Shown: positions 1 through 10,281, numbered from the stretch's first letter. The stretch: 64,000 nt of DNA from Planctomycetes bacterium syqfu (GCA_020974905.1 CP087563.1:4464001-4528000); one strand, 5' to 3'. A program made the numbers and translations. The notes: a model not told the origin generated them from the sequence alone.

Positions 1-3000
1 GGATTACCAGAGCCGGTGTCGTAAAGCGTGCCGTTGATGTCGATACGGGTTACCGCGGCCAGAGAACCGATATCGATGCCGCCGGCTGCGCCAACGCCAT
101 TGGTTGTCACATCATCCAGATCAACGATATTCGCATTGTAGATGTCCAGGCGACCAATGGTCACGTCGTCTTGCAAATCCACATTACCGCCAGCTGCATC
201 CGTAGCAATCCTCAGGGTATAGGTATTGGCGGCATCGGTGATGGTGCCGGTGAAGGTCGCATCACCACCCTGTGTGGCGATTAAAACAACAGAACTGTTC
301 AGGGTGGTGTCACCGGTGATTGTCACATCGCCGGTATGGCCGTTGTCATCATCCGTGTAGATAGTGCCACTAAGGTTGATCCCACCGGTCGAGGTCAAGG
401 ACACGCTGCCCAGGTCGTCACCGCCGTTGCTACCGGCGCCGTTGGAAAGTGTAATCACACCATCGCCAGTGGTGACGACAAAATCATGATCACCGCTTGC
501 ATCGGCACGGACTTTGGAACCGAATGACGCGATACCGCCGGTACCGCCACCTGCGGCATCGGTATCCACCGTCACATCAGTGATCAGGATGATATTACCC
601 GTTGCCCCGGAGAGATCGACATTACCAGTCCCCACGTTGTCATCGGTTTCGATGTCGCCAACAAGTGTGGTCACGCCGGTGGTCGTCACGGACAGCGCTT
701 CAAGCGCAACACCCGTACCCACACCAGCGAACGTCACGGCACCGTCGCCAGCCGTGATCGTCAGGCTGTCTTGGCCAATACCTGTGGAATCCACCACGCT
801 GCCGGAAAGATCAATCGCGCCACCGGTACCGCTTGCACCGTCGTCGGAGTTAAGCGTGATATCCGCACCAAGGTCGATACCACCCGTAGCAGCACCGAAG
901 TCGATGTTACCGGTGCCGGAGTTGTCGTCGGTTTCGATGCTGCCGTTAAGCGTCACCTGGCCACTGGTTGTCACGTCGACGAATTCAAGCGCGGTTGTCG
1001 TACCAACTGCACCGAGTGTCACCGTGCCGGAACCTGCGGTTACGGTCAAGGATTCTTCGCCAAGGGTCGTGCCGTTGAGCGTTGAGCTAAAGAGTACATT
1101 GCCTCCTGCAGCATCAGTGTCGAGGGTGATGTCACCAGTCAGCGTCGTTGCATTGCTGAAGGTGATGTTGTCATTGGTGGTGGTGATATCGGCAGCAGTG
1201 GAAATCCCGGTGAAGTCCTGGGCGATGAAAGAGCCATCCAGATTCATGGCACCCGTGCCGATGGTCAGTGTGCCAGCAGCATTACCATCAATGTTCACAG
1301 CACCGCCGCCCGTGGTGGTCACGGTAGCTGCATTGTCAAAGACGACCGCCTGAACATTGTTGATATCCAGAATATCGCCTGCACCTGCCAGATCCAGTGC
1401 CGCTTCGATGGTCAACGTGCCGGTGGTGGCATTGACCTGAATCTGTCCAAGACTGGAATTGGCTACATTGCTGCCGAACGTGTCACCCTGACCGTCGCGG
1501 CCGAGGGTCACGTTACCGCTGGAGGTGATGATGATGTCTTCATTACCATCAGCGGTGGTTTCAGCAACGACGCTGCCAGCCAGGTTCACGTTACCGTTGC
1601 CGGTGGTGATGGCCAGGTCTGCGCCTGCATCGCTGAACTCGATGGTATCGTTGATGGTCACGTTGCCGTTGCCGGCAGAGGTATCGATGGTCACGGTGTT
1701 GTTGTTACCGGGAGCGATATTGAAGCTGCTGCGACTACCGTTGACGGTGAAGCTGCCTGAAGCCAGGGTGATGTTGTCATTAACGGTGATTTCACCGCCT
1801 GCGCCATCGGTGTTGATGACCATGCTCACAGGCACGTTCACAGTGCCGTCAGCGGCATTGATCACAACTGTCCCGGTGTTGCCCGATTCGCCGACGATGA
1901 TGGTTTCGATGCTGTTCTGCACATCGGCAAGTGTGGCTTCAGTGACATCCAAACCTGCGCCAGTGTTGCCCACGTTAATGGTGCCACCACTGGTCATGGA
2001 ACGGAAGGTGACGGTCTGTGTGCCGGCACCCACACCGACATAGGTATTGTTGGCATTATCAACGTTAAGCGTGTCTGCCTGAATCAAAAGGTTACCGCCA
2101 TCGGTACCCACATCGCCGGTCACGGTCAATGAAGTCACTGCTGCATTGTTCAGGTCAACCGTGGTGCCGATGAGGCTGATGGCGTCGGCATCAAGCGTAC
2201 TGTTGATGTCGACGGTACCGCCGGTTGCGTTGGCGGTGAAGCTGTTGAGGTTGGTGGTCAGACCGACGGTGTCGTTGATGGCGATGGTGCCCGAACCGGC
2301 AGTCAGGGTCAGGTTGTCCGTGCCAATCGTTGTGCCATCAATGTTGTCATTGATGGTGATGTTGGCATCGGCGGTGCCGTCGGTGGTCACTGCGGCAGTA
2401 CCGTTAATGATGATCGAAGCGCCGTTGGCGTCGAGGGTCACATCACCTGCAGCGCCTTCGCCGGTGGTGTCCAGCGTTCCGGTCAAAGTCAGGTTACCCG
2501 TGGTGGTTTCCAGGTAGATACCCACACCGGCATGACCGGCATTACCCGAACCGTCGCCGGATGTCACATTGCCAACACTTTGTGTGCCCGCGGTGAAATC
2601 GATGTGATCGAGGTTCTGGAGTGTGGTGCTGCCCGTGTTGATGGCACCGGTACCCACATCAATGGTCAGACCATAGGTGTAGGCGTTACCGTCAGTGGTG
2701 CCACCGCCATCAATGGTGACATTACCGTTGTTGGCCGTGGTGTCGATCACTGCATTGGTTGCCAGGGTGACATCACCGGTCAGGTCCACGGTGTTGCCTG
2801 CACCTGCTGTGGTGATATTACCGTTAAGCGTGATCCCAGTACCAGCGGTACCGGCTGTGAAGTCCACGGTGTTGATCTGACCGCCAGCACCGATGATGCC
2901 AACACTGATGTTGCCTGTACCTGCATTGAAGGTCAGGTCTTCAGCACTCGTGCCGTCGATATCCAAAGCGGAGATGTTACCGCCGTTTGAATTGATGGTC

Positions 3001-6000
3001 AGGGTGCCGATGTTACCCAGCGCCAAGTCGGAGGTGGCGAAGGTGATGTTGTCATTACTGCTGGTGAAGGTTGTACCTGCAACATTGTCAAAGGCGATGT
3101 TGCTGCCGGCAGCAGCGGTGTAGGTCTGCTGGTTGGCGTTGTAGGTCGTACCTGAGAAGGTCAATGTGGCGGTATTGGTGTTACCCACAGCCGTCGCACC
3201 CGTCACACCGGCAGCGGCGCCACCGATGTTATCCGCGAAGGTAATCGTACCAGTGTCAGCACCGGTGTTGATCGTCAAAGCGGACAGTGCGGTGGAGTTA
3301 CCGATTGCACCGTTGAAAGTCACCGTACCGCCACCACTGTTGGTGGTCAGACCAAAGCCGCCATCAATGGTGCTCGAGAAGTCGATCGAACCGTCAGCAC
3401 CTGTGCCGTTGGTGTCGATGGTGAGTGTGCGTTCCAGAACCGTGGCAGCGTTGATATCCAGATTGCCACCATTGGCTGCATCACCACCATCTGTGTCGAT
3501 GTTGCCGACGTTGGAGTTGAATGTCGTAGCATTGATCTGCAGCAAGCCGTTGGTGCTACGCAGCAGGTTGGCGTTGACATCAGCGGTGGTGCCAGCCGTC
3601 AAGGTCACGGCACCGGCGCCCAAGATATCGCTGCGTGCAGTCATATCCAAAGCCGTTGCAGCGGTGATCACCACACCACTGGCGATGTGGATTTCGTCAT
3701 TGGCGTTGGCGGTGTTGTTGGCGTCAGAGTTGATCGTCAGAAGACCGGTGTCTGTGGTCAGATCAACATTAACGTTGACACGTGAATTGGCCTGGGCATC
3801 CAAGGCATTGAAGGTTGATGCCGCCGTGTTGAAATTGATCTGGCTGTTGTCACCCGCATCAGCATTAAGTGTCACAACACCGCTGATATTGTTGCTGTTG
3901 GCAGCGGTGATGTTGTTGACCGTCACACTGCCACTATGTGTTGCAAGATTGGCTGCGGTGATGTTCTGCAACTCTGCACCGGAGATGGTCATGCTGCCAG
4001 CGGTATCACCAAGCCCCAGGGTACCACTATTGGTGGTGGTGATGGTGGTATCACCCGCATCGGAGGCCAGCGTACCGGTTGTGTTGAGATTCAGGTCTGC
4101 TGCGGTGACTGACAGCGCACCGCCATTGGTGTCAATGCCCACGCCATCAGCGACATCCAGTGTACCCGCACCGTCATCACCGGTGTCAGCATTAATGGTT
4201 ATCAGGTCGTTGGTCGTGGTGATGTTGGCATCAACATTGGCGCCGCCATCGGTGTTGATCACGATGCCCGTTGCACCGTCAACTGCGATCGTCTGGGTGT
4301 TCTGGAAGCTGCCCGAGTCGCTGACTGTCAAGCCAGCCAGGGTCTGCAAGGCACCAACCGTACCGGTCACTGTCACAGCGCCGGTACCGGCATCAAGGGT
4401 CAGGGTTTCATTGCCATCTTCAGCATTGACTGCCTTATTGATGGCGATCGCCTGGTCACCGCCTGCCAACCCGTCTGTACGGATGGTCAGGCTTTCGTTG
4501 ATCTGAATGCTACCGCCAGCACCGCCAAAAGCGAAGGTGCCTGCTGCGGTGGTACCACCGTCGGTGGTATCAAGGTCACCGCTGAGCTGAGCCAGGCCAG
4601 TGGTCGTCAGGGTGATATCACCACCGGAAGTGGTGATCGGGCCGACGATCATTTGACCGGTGCCCGTGGTGAGTGTGACATTGTCCGTATTGTTGCTGTC
4701 GATGGAAGTCACGCTGATCTGACCTGCACCACTGGTGATGAGGTTGACCAGGCCGGCACCGGTGATGGCGCCGACGGAGATGTTACTGCCTGCAGCAGTA
4801 TTGATGTCAAGATCAGATGTACCTGCACCGGTGATATCCGAAGCGGTGAATGTGCCAGAGGTGTTGGCAACCGTGAGATTGCCTGCAACCGTCATGTTGC
4901 CGTTATTGAAGCTGACGGCATCACCGGAAGTGGTGATGGTCACCGTGCCACCGCTGGTAAGGGCATGGGTGTTGCCGTTGGCATCATAAGTCTGTGTACC
5001 ACCGGTGTTGTAAGTGGTACCGGTTAGATTCATTGCGGTGGAGCCAGTCATGCTGGTCGCACCTGTCACGCCTGCTGCAGCGCCGCCAATATTGGCGACA
5101 TCAATTGTGGCACCGGTTGCTGTGAGGCTCGATAATGCCGAACCATCACCGATAGCGTCTGTGAAGGTGATATCACCTGTACCGGCAATTGTGGTCAATC
5201 CAAAGCCTGCACCGGCAATTGTTGAGCCGAAGGTGATATCGCCAGCACCCACACCCGTGGAAACCTGCACGCCCCCAGCCAGCGTCACTGGGTTATCGCC
5301 AAAGTTAATTGCAGCACCTGCGCTAGTCACGTTACCGGTCAGCGTCACACCACTGGCAGCATCGTCAATATCAATGGTACCGGCCCCAGAAGTCAGGGTG
5401 TTCTGGAAGTCGACTGCACCACTGTGGTTAATGTCGATATTGCCACCGTTAGTCGTGATGGATTCAACCGAGGTGAAAAAGGTGCCACTTGAAGTGAACG
5501 CACCACCTTGGGTCTGCACGGTCTCATTAAGTGTCACGCCAGTTGTTGCATTGAGGGTAACAGCCGCGTTGTCAGTAAACAAACCGATCGACCCGGCCTG
5601 CGTGGTGATCGAACCACCAGCAGTGATGCTGATTGCACCACCAGTACCGGCATCGGTGTCAACCTGACCACCCAGCGATACATTACCACCAGCATTGATG
5701 GTCACGTTACCGCCGAGGGTGCTGATACCCACACCTGCGTTGGAAGTGATGTCACCGGTTGTGGTCTGCAACGAGAAGGTTTCGCCCGGACCATTGAGGT
5801 TATTCAGAGACAAGCTCTGTTGGATGGAAATACTGTTGTTGGCTTGGAGGGTGATATTACCATCCAAAGCTTCAAGTGCTTCATCACTGATCGTAAATGT
5901 TCCGGCACCATCAGCAAAGTTGACTACATTGTCGGCCACTTCGGCATCTTCCGTGCCGGTGTTGGCAATTACAATATCATCGGGGTCAAAGAGGATCGTA

Positions 6001-7232
6001 CCGCCAGCAGCATTGATCGTACCAGCCATGTCCAGGTATTGTTTACCGGAGACTTCAACATCACCGTTAACAGCCTGAATGTCGCCATAGTAACGAGTGG
6101 TACCATCAGCCCAGACAACCACGCTACCGTTACCACCGTTCACGTCAAATGTTGCATCACCACCGACAAAAGTCGCAGAAGCGTTACGAATATTTGTGTC
6201 ATTACCCTGGAAGCCGCCACCGACATTAATCTTACCGCCAGCAGTGGTACCCGACGCCAAGATGGAGCCCATCTGAGCGACATATTCACCGGTCATCACA
6301 ACCGTACCGCCTGCACCGTTGAGGTTTGAAGCGTCAAGCAGGCCATCGTTCTGGACGACGCCTGAGCCTTGGCCTTCCAAGCTGATGTCACCGGCCATGA
6401 TGTCGCCGGTGTTGTAGATGGCGATGGAGTAAAGGTCGCCTGCACCCAGAGCCACCTGGTCGGCGGTGATGGTGCCTGCGTTGAGAACACCTTCTTTACC
6501 TTCCTGAATGTTGGCAGCCGCACCGTTGATGCGTGCGAAAATGTGTCCGTTGGAGTCTTCACCCAGCAGCACGTCGTCACCTGCGATCATGGCGACAGAG
6601 CCTTCGGGTGCATTGATTGCACCGTAGTTCGCGACATGGGAGCCAACCATGGCGACGAAGTTCGAGTTGATGTTACCCCAGTTGACCACCTCGCCCTGAA
6701 CATCGGTGAAGTGATCCACACCGTTGTTGAAGTCTTCATTGGTGATGTTACCGGCGGCGGCAACAAAACCGGCGGTGTCCACAACACCATTTTCGTGGAA
6801 ATAGACACCACTCTTATTAATGACATACACAATACCATTACCATGCAGAAAACCGTCAATGATCGTTTTGTCATTTGAATTCACACGGTTGAGCACTTTG
6901 CTCATGGCATCAGGTTGATTGAATGTAACAGTCTCATCCTTGACAATGTCAAAGTTAGTCCATTCAATAATCGCCGTGTCGGTGAACTGATCGACCGTGG
7001 TGACACTGCCGGCTTGGCCGACGGCACCTTGCTGATTGATGTTGGCACTGCCGTCGACCACCACGCCGCCTTCGACGGCATAGGCATTGACACCGATCAA
7101 AGCGGTGAGCAGGGCCGAGGAACCGGCAAAGTAACCGCGGACTTTGTGACGCCAGTCACGACGCTTAAGTTCACGGGTACGACGTTGTTCTTTGAAGTTG
7201 TTGCTAACCAGTGTTCGCAGATTGGAGGCCAT
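1..7232 (-). CDS. Giant filamentous-haemagglutinin-like two-partner exoprotein (TpsA), 3' end beyond the window
   Basis: Secreted adhesin-type beta-helix protein exported by the TpsB encoded just upstream. The ATG at 7232 has AGGGAG six bases before it, and the frame is open to base 1 (about 2,410 codons, no stop). Residues 1-30 are strongly basic, followed by a hydrophobic stretch near 34-51 ending NAYA: an extended signal peptide. Residues about 55-165 match the haemagglutination-activity (TPS) domain: FNQPDAMSKVLNRV at 104-117, VYVINKSGVYF at 135-145, then VDTAGFVAAAGNI. The rest is a Thr/Asn/Gly/Asp-rich repeat region with a NIGGAAAGVTGAT module that recurs near 5090 and 3230, each followed by GTTYN, and roughly 95-residue tandem units in the last kilobase. 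Seen: open frame, signal and repeats. Family knowledge: TPS domain directs export. Ligand unknown. No cysteine-rich anchor is visible before the window edge. Confidence 0.9.
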   Translation of the reverse strand, partial: MASNLRTLVSNNFKEQRRTRELKRRDWRHKVRGYFAGSSALLTALIGVNAYAVEGGVVVDGSANINQQGAVGQAGSVTTVDQFTDTAIIEWTNFDIVKDETVTFNQPDAMSKVLNRVNSNDKTIIDGFLHGNGIVYVINKSGVYFHENGVVDTAGFVAAAGNITNEDFNNGVDHFTDVQGEVVNWGNINSNFVAMVGSHVANYGAINAPEGSVAMIAGDDVLLGEDSNGHIFARINGAAANIQEGKEGVLNAGTITADQVALGAGDLYSIAIYNTGDIMAGDISLEGQGSGVVQNDGLLDASNLNGAGGTVVMTGEYVAQMGSILASGTTAGGKINVGGGFQGNDTNIRNASATFVGGDATFDVNGGNGSVVVWADGTTRYYGDIQAVNGDVEVSGKQYLDMAGTINAAGGTILFDPDDIVIANTGTEDAEVADNVVNFADGAGTFTISDEALEALDGNITLQANNSISIQQSLSLNNLNGPGETFSLQTTTGDITSNAGVGISTLGGNVTINAGGNVSLGGQVDTDAGTGGAISITAGGSITTQAGSIGLFTDNAAVTLNATTGVTLNETVQTQGGAFTSSGTFFTSVESITTNGGNIDINHSGAVDFQNTLTSGAGTIDIDDAASGVTLTGNVTSAGAAINFGDNPVTLAGGVQVSTGVGAGDITFGSTIAGAGFGLTTIAGTGDITFTDAIGDGSALSSLTATGATIDVANIGGAAAGVTGATSMTGSTAMNLTGTTYNTGGTQTYDANGNTHALTSGGTVTITTSGDAVSFNNGNMTVAGNLTVANTSGTFTASDITGAGTSDLDINTAAGSNISVGAITGAGLVNLITSGAGQISVTSIDSNNTDNVTLTTGTGQMIVGPITTSGGDITLTTTGLAQLSGDLDTTDGGTTAAGTFAFGGAGGSIQINESLTIRTDGLAGGDQAIAINKAVNAEDGNETLTLDAGTGAVTVTGTVGALQTLAGLTVSDSGSFQNTQTIAVDGATGIVINTDGGANVDANITTTNDLITINADTGDDGAGTLDVADGVGIDTNGGALSVTAADLNLNTTGTLASDAGDTTITTTNSGTLGLGDTAGSMTISGAELQNITAANLATHSGSVTVNNITAANSNNISGVVTLNADAGDNSQINFNTAASTFNALDAQANSRVNVNVDLTTDTGLLTINSDANNTANANDEIHIASGVVITAATALDMTARSDILGAGAVTLTAGTTADVNANLLRSTNGLLQINATTFNSNVGNIDTDGGDAANGGNLDINAATVLERTLTIDTNGTGADGSIDFSSTIDGGFGLTTNSGGGTVTFNGAIGNSTALSALTINTGADTGTITFADNIGGAAAGVTGATAVGNTNTATLTFSGTTYNANQQTYTAAAGSNIAFDNVAGTTFTSSNDNITFATSDLALGNIGTLTINSNGGNISALDIDGTSAEDLTFNAGTGNISVGIIGAGGQINTVDFTAGTAGTGITLNGNITTAGAGNTVDLTGDVTLATNAVIDTTANNGNVTIDGGGTTDGNAYTYGLTIDVGTGAINTGSTTLQNLDHIDFTAGTQSVGNVTSGDGSGNAGHAGVGIYLETTTGNLTLTGTLDTTGEGAAGDVTLDANGASIIINGTAAVTTDGTADANITINDNIDGTTIGTDNLTLTAGSGTIAINDTVGLTTNLNSFTANATGGTVDINSTLDADAISLIGTTVDLNNAAVTSLTVTGDVGTDGGNLLIQADTLNVDNANNTYVGVGAGTQTVTFRSMTSGGTINVGNTGAGLDVTEATLADVQNSIETIIVGESGNTGTVVINAADGTVNVPVSMVINTDGAGGEITVNDNITLASGSFTVNGSRSSFNIAPGNNNTVTIDTSAGNGNVTINDTIEFSDAGADLAITTGNGNVNLAGSVVAETTADGNEDIIITSSGNVTLGRDGQGDTFGSNVANSSLGQIQVNATTGTLTIEAALDLAGAGDILDINNVQAVVFDNAATVTTTGGGAVNIDGNAAGTLTIGTGAMNLDGSFIAQDFTGISTAADITTTNDNITFSNATTLTGDITLDTDAAGGNVLFSSTLNGTTLGEESLTVTAGSGTVTLGAVGTTTALEFVDVTTSGQVTLNGSIETDDNSGTGNIDFGAATGGIDLGADITLNSDDGASGTGGAIDLSGSVVDSTGIGQDSLTITAGDGAVTFAGVGTGVALEALSVTTTGVTTLVGDIETDDNVGTGNVDLSGATGNIILITDVTVDTDAAGGGTGGIASFGSKVRADASGDHDFVVTTGDGVITLSNGAGSNGGDDLGSVSLTSTGGINLSGTIYTDDDNGHTGDVTITGDTTLNSSVVLIATQGGDATFTGTITDAANTYTLRIATDAAGGNVDLQDDVTIGRLDIYNANIVDLDDVTTNGVGAAGGIDIGSLAAVTRIDINGTLYDTGSGN

Positions 7233-7254
7233 TTGAAACTCCCTTTACCGAGTG

Positions 7255-7285
7255 GGTCAACGCTTGGCTCTAGTGTTGGTTGACC
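7255..7285 (-). promoter_or_regulatory. Hairpin in the tpsB-tpsA gap
   Basis: Seven-base arms GGTCAAC (7255-7261) and GTTGACC (7279-7285) enclose a 17-base loop in the 140-base gap between the transporter stop and the exoprotein ribosome-binding site. There is no T-tract after it, so it is more likely a processing or stability structure than a terminator. Function is inferred. Confidence 0.35.
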
Positions 7286-7372
7286 TGGTATTTGTTTGCT
7301 TGGTATGAATCCCGAAATCTTGCCGAAATCTCTCGGCTTTATTTTTTCACGTTAATCTTGTTACTTGTTTTT

Positions 7373-9448
7373 TTAGTACAGCAGGGTTGCGGCAATGTGG
7401 AACCGATTGTCACCCATTTCCGTTTGATCCAGATCCGTCAGAGCAAAGCCCCAGTCCATGCGGACGCTGAGGTTACGCTTGTACAGGAATTCCAGACCCA
7501 CACCCACGCTCATCAGATCTTCGTCTGCTTCAGCAGCGTTGTTGGCCGGATCTTCTTCGATCCAGGTGTGTGCCATATCCATGAACAACTTGAAGACGGC
7601 ATCCCAGTCGGTGGGACCGTAAACCGTCTGCGGGGACCAGCGGAAGGGCTGACCAAACAGCGGTGTGCTGCCCGGATCAGGTTCCAATGCCAGAAGCTTG
7701 GGAATGTGCAGGCGATATTCAATCGTCAACTGCAACACGCCATCGCCCGAGGCTTCGGATTCATCAAAGCCACGCACCGAGTACATCCCACCGACCGTGC
7801 GAAGCTGCGAAGGCAGAACGCGTGAGCCGAAGGTGTACTGACCGGAGAAGGCGATGAACAATTCGTGGGCCAGGGTTGAGGTTTCGGGGGTGGAGGTGTC
7901 TGCCCAACCGGTGGGGTTTAAGAACGGTTCGAGGAACATGCTCTTGGACAGATACCAGGACAGGATGTGCTGTTTTTCGTCGACGGTGTCGCCACGGCCC
8001 ATCATGTCAAAGTCGTCGCCGTTGATGCCGACGATACCCAGCAGGTCGGTCTTGTAGGAAACCTGGGCATAGGTCGATTGGGTTTCGTCACGGTTCTGAT
8101 AGGTCAGACCACTTTCCCACCACAGCAGATCAACTTCGCCGGTGGTGGTGACGACCAGGTTGTTCTCCACGGTTTCTTCGCTGAAGGTCAGGCCGGTGAA
8201 GAAGTCAATGAAGTGGCCGTCGTTGTTGTAGAAGTTGTAGATCAGGTCAGCACCGATGTCGTAGGACTCGGCGGTGAAGCGCTCAGAAGCAAAGCCCACG
8301 TCTTCAGAGCTGTAAATGCTCCACAGACCATGAATCTTCCATCGGACTTTCTGTGAATCGTAAAACGGAGCTTCGTAGGAAGTGACGACAGAGTGACTCT
8401 CATCAAAGCCGGAGGTGATGTAGTCGATACTGAAAATATCATCGTTGTTGGTCACCTGATTGAAAGTCAGACCGAAACGTTCGCGCCACCGTTGGGTGGA
8501 CTTGGTGCCGGTGTTGGAGACCTGGAAGTAAGCCAGCCAGGGTTTGTTTTCAGTGATCAGCAGGTCAAGGGCAACCGAACCGGGGTCAGCATCTTCCGAC
8601 GCCGAAACAGCCACGTCCACACGGCGACCGGGGTGACGGTTCAGACGCGAAACATAACGGTCCAGTTCTTTTTTGTTAAGCAGATCGTGTTCGTTGTAAC
8701 CGTCAGACGGCTGCACAGGCATATTTCGGAGGATGCGGTTATGCACAGGGTTGTTGATGCGGTCGGCATCAGGCACACGGTTGCCGCTGGCGAGAGAGCG
8801 CATCTCAGCAACGACGGCGGTGCGAATCACAAGGCGAAGAGACGTGTCGCCTTCGGGGCGAATATCCTGACCGCGCTGGTCGATCTGCGTGCGGTCCGGT
8901 CCGACAAACACACCGATGATCCCCAGCTTGTTGAAGTAGTCGACGATGGACACGGAAATCTTGCGGATGGCCGAACCGTACAAACGCACGTTGTCGACTC
9001 CCTGCAGGTCCACCAGGCGAACCGGCGTGGCTTCGACACCTTCACGAGGCGAAACAAAGCCGCCCTCAGTGGGAATCAAATCCACGCTGATCATCAGCAC
9101 ATCTTCCAGCGGCGGGTGGCCGGCATGGGAGCGAGCGTATTGAACGATGAGTTCTGACACATCGTAAGCAGAACCGTCATCTTCAACAGGCAACACATCA
9201 GCCATCGGTGCGGGTAACTCGATGCGGGGCAGGTAACCTGCCTTACCCGCTTGAACGCGCATCTTGGCACGGAGTTGAGCCAACTCTGCTTCGAGTTGAC
9301 GTATGCGATCCTTTGTCGTCTCCAGGTCTGCAACTGCATCCTGGGCAAGCAAACGTGCTGGACTAAACAGCATCACGCCGGCCATGCACATCGCTGCTAG
9401 CGACTGTGCCCAATGTTGTTTTTTCGCGCTCATTTTCATGTGTCTCAT
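7373..9448 (-). CDS. Two-partner secretion outer-membrane transporter (TpsB, ShlB/FhaC/Omp85 family)
   Basis: Outer-membrane beta-barrel that exports the adjacent TpsA. About 691 residues. The ATG at 9448 is chosen because AGGGG lies nine bases upstream; an in-frame TTG at 9457 and ATGs at 9439 and 9433 are alternatives. A signal peptide ends near LLAQDA, followed by a short coiled coil (ETTKDRIRQLEAELAQLRAKM), then a periplasmic POTRA-like part (about 95-240) and the barrel. The family hallmark VRGF is at about residue 558 and the chain ends in the aromatic LLY, the usual C-terminal barrel signature. It is longer than FhaC (about 550), owing to the coiled-coil stretch and long loops. The tpsB-tpsA order in one transcript is classical; such systems are best known from Proteobacteria, so its presence here is notable. 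Confidence 0.88.
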   Translation of the reverse strand: MRHMKMSAKKQHWAQSLAAMCMAGVMLFSPARLLAQDAVADLETTKDRIRQLEAELAQLRAKMRVQAGKAGYLPRIELPAPMADVLPVEDDGSAYDVSELIVQYARSHAGHPPLEDVLMISVDLIPTEGGFVSPREGVEATPVRLVDLQGVDNVRLYGSAIRKISVSIVDYFNKLGIIGVFVGPDRTQIDQRGQDIRPEGDTSLRLVIRTAVVAEMRSLASGNRVPDADRINNPVHNRILRNMPVQPSDGYNEHDLLNKKELDRYVSRLNRHPGRRVDVAVSASEDADPGSVALDLLITENKPWLAYFQVSNTGTKSTQRWRERFGLTFNQVTNNDDIFSIDYITSGFDESHSVVTSYEAPFYDSQKVRWKIHGLWSIYSSEDVGFASERFTAESYDIGADLIYNFYNNDGHFIDFFTGLTFSEETVENNLVVTTTGEVDLLWWESGLTYQNRDETQSTYAQVSYKTDLLGIVGINGDDFDMMGRGDTVDEKQHILSWYLSKSMFLEPFLNPTGWADTSTPETSTLAHELFIAFSGQYTFGSRVLPSQLRTVGGMYSVRGFDESEASGDGVLQLTIEYRLHIPKLLALEPDPGSTPLFGQPFRWSPQTVYGPTDWDAVFKLFMDMAHTWIEEDPANNAAEADEDLMSVGVGLEFLYKRNLSVRMDWGFALTDLDQTEMGDNRFHIAATLLY

Positions 9449-9474
9449 ATGGAGCAACCCCTAAAGCAAAACAA

Positions 9475-9496
9475 GGCCGAACGACAGCGTTCGGCC
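9475..9496 (-). terminator. Terminator-like hairpin in the tpsB leader
   Basis: Perfect eight-base arms GGCCGAAC/GTTCGGCC with a six-base loop. Read on the minus strand it is followed by TTGTTTTG and then by the tpsB ribosome-binding site. It therefore sits in the leader of tpsB. It may be an attenuator or a terminator that stops read-through from genes to the right; only the structure is visible. Confidence 0.5.
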
Positions 9497-10281
9497 GATT
9501 CCGGACAAGGTTCAATAAGGAAATAGCGAACTTTCCTCAGTAAATGACGTAATTTTCTGCTGATTTGATCAACCCCTTGATCAGATTTAGCAATTGAAGC
9601 GTCTATTATTCACCGTCAGGGTGGACCTACACCACCCTATGATGAGTCTGGTTATATGTCATTGGCATTTTGCCGTCAAGAGGTTGAATTATTTTCTCTT
9701 ATGATAATTTTTTTCAAATATTTGGACGCTATTTCAAGCACAAATTGTCTTTTGAATGAGCGAATATTTTCAAGCTACTAAAGCAACACACAACACATGG
9801 CTTCTATCAAAATAGTGAATGGTGTTCATTGCAACGAAGCAGCAATAAAAGTCAAAACAACAAGTTTGTGTTGAACTATGTTCATAACCGCGCCAATACC
9901 CTCAATCCCTATCCGTCTTGAGCTGAACAGTCGACCTAATGATCACTGTTCACAGGTTGATATCGATACACAGCCAACAACACAAAACATCACGCAACAT
10001 ACATACGTTGAAAAATCAAAATATAAATCACACTGAATAAGTGTTCTAGTATTTTGTTCGTTAACCTGTTTATAGATCATTCCTTGCAAGATATTCGTTA
10101 CTCTCATTGCGAGTAATACATAAGTTTACAAAACCGCTCTATCAGTCTGATCATCTCGCCGACACTCAGCGTGGGGTCAAGGTCATTATCAACTTACTAA
10201 TTCTGACAGTGGGATTCCTGTCAGAATCGGACAGGTAAATCAGTGCTAACCATGAAACCGAATCTGACCATCTCATAAAAA
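9497..10281. other. AT-rich intergenic region upstream of tpsB
   Basis: About 785 bases with no convincing gene on either strand, clearly AT-richer than the flanking genes. It should hold the tpsBA promoter, but I could not assign one with confidence. The only clear structure is a perfect inverted repeat with ten-base arms ATTCTGACAG (10200-10209) and CTGTCAGAAT (10218-10227) around an eight-base loop. It has no T-tract and could be an operator or a transcript structure. Confidence 0.5.

Noticed and set aside
514-6878. Many long plus-strand frames rich in Val, Pro, Ser and Ala across the left end
   Set aside because: They are shadows of the repetitive minus-strand TpsA gene; they have no start signals, and their composition mirrors the antisense of Thr/Asn/Gly/Asp codons.
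9497-10281. A small RNA or riboswitch upstream of tpsB
   Set aside because: Apart from two hairpins there is no conserved pattern that I can match to a known class.
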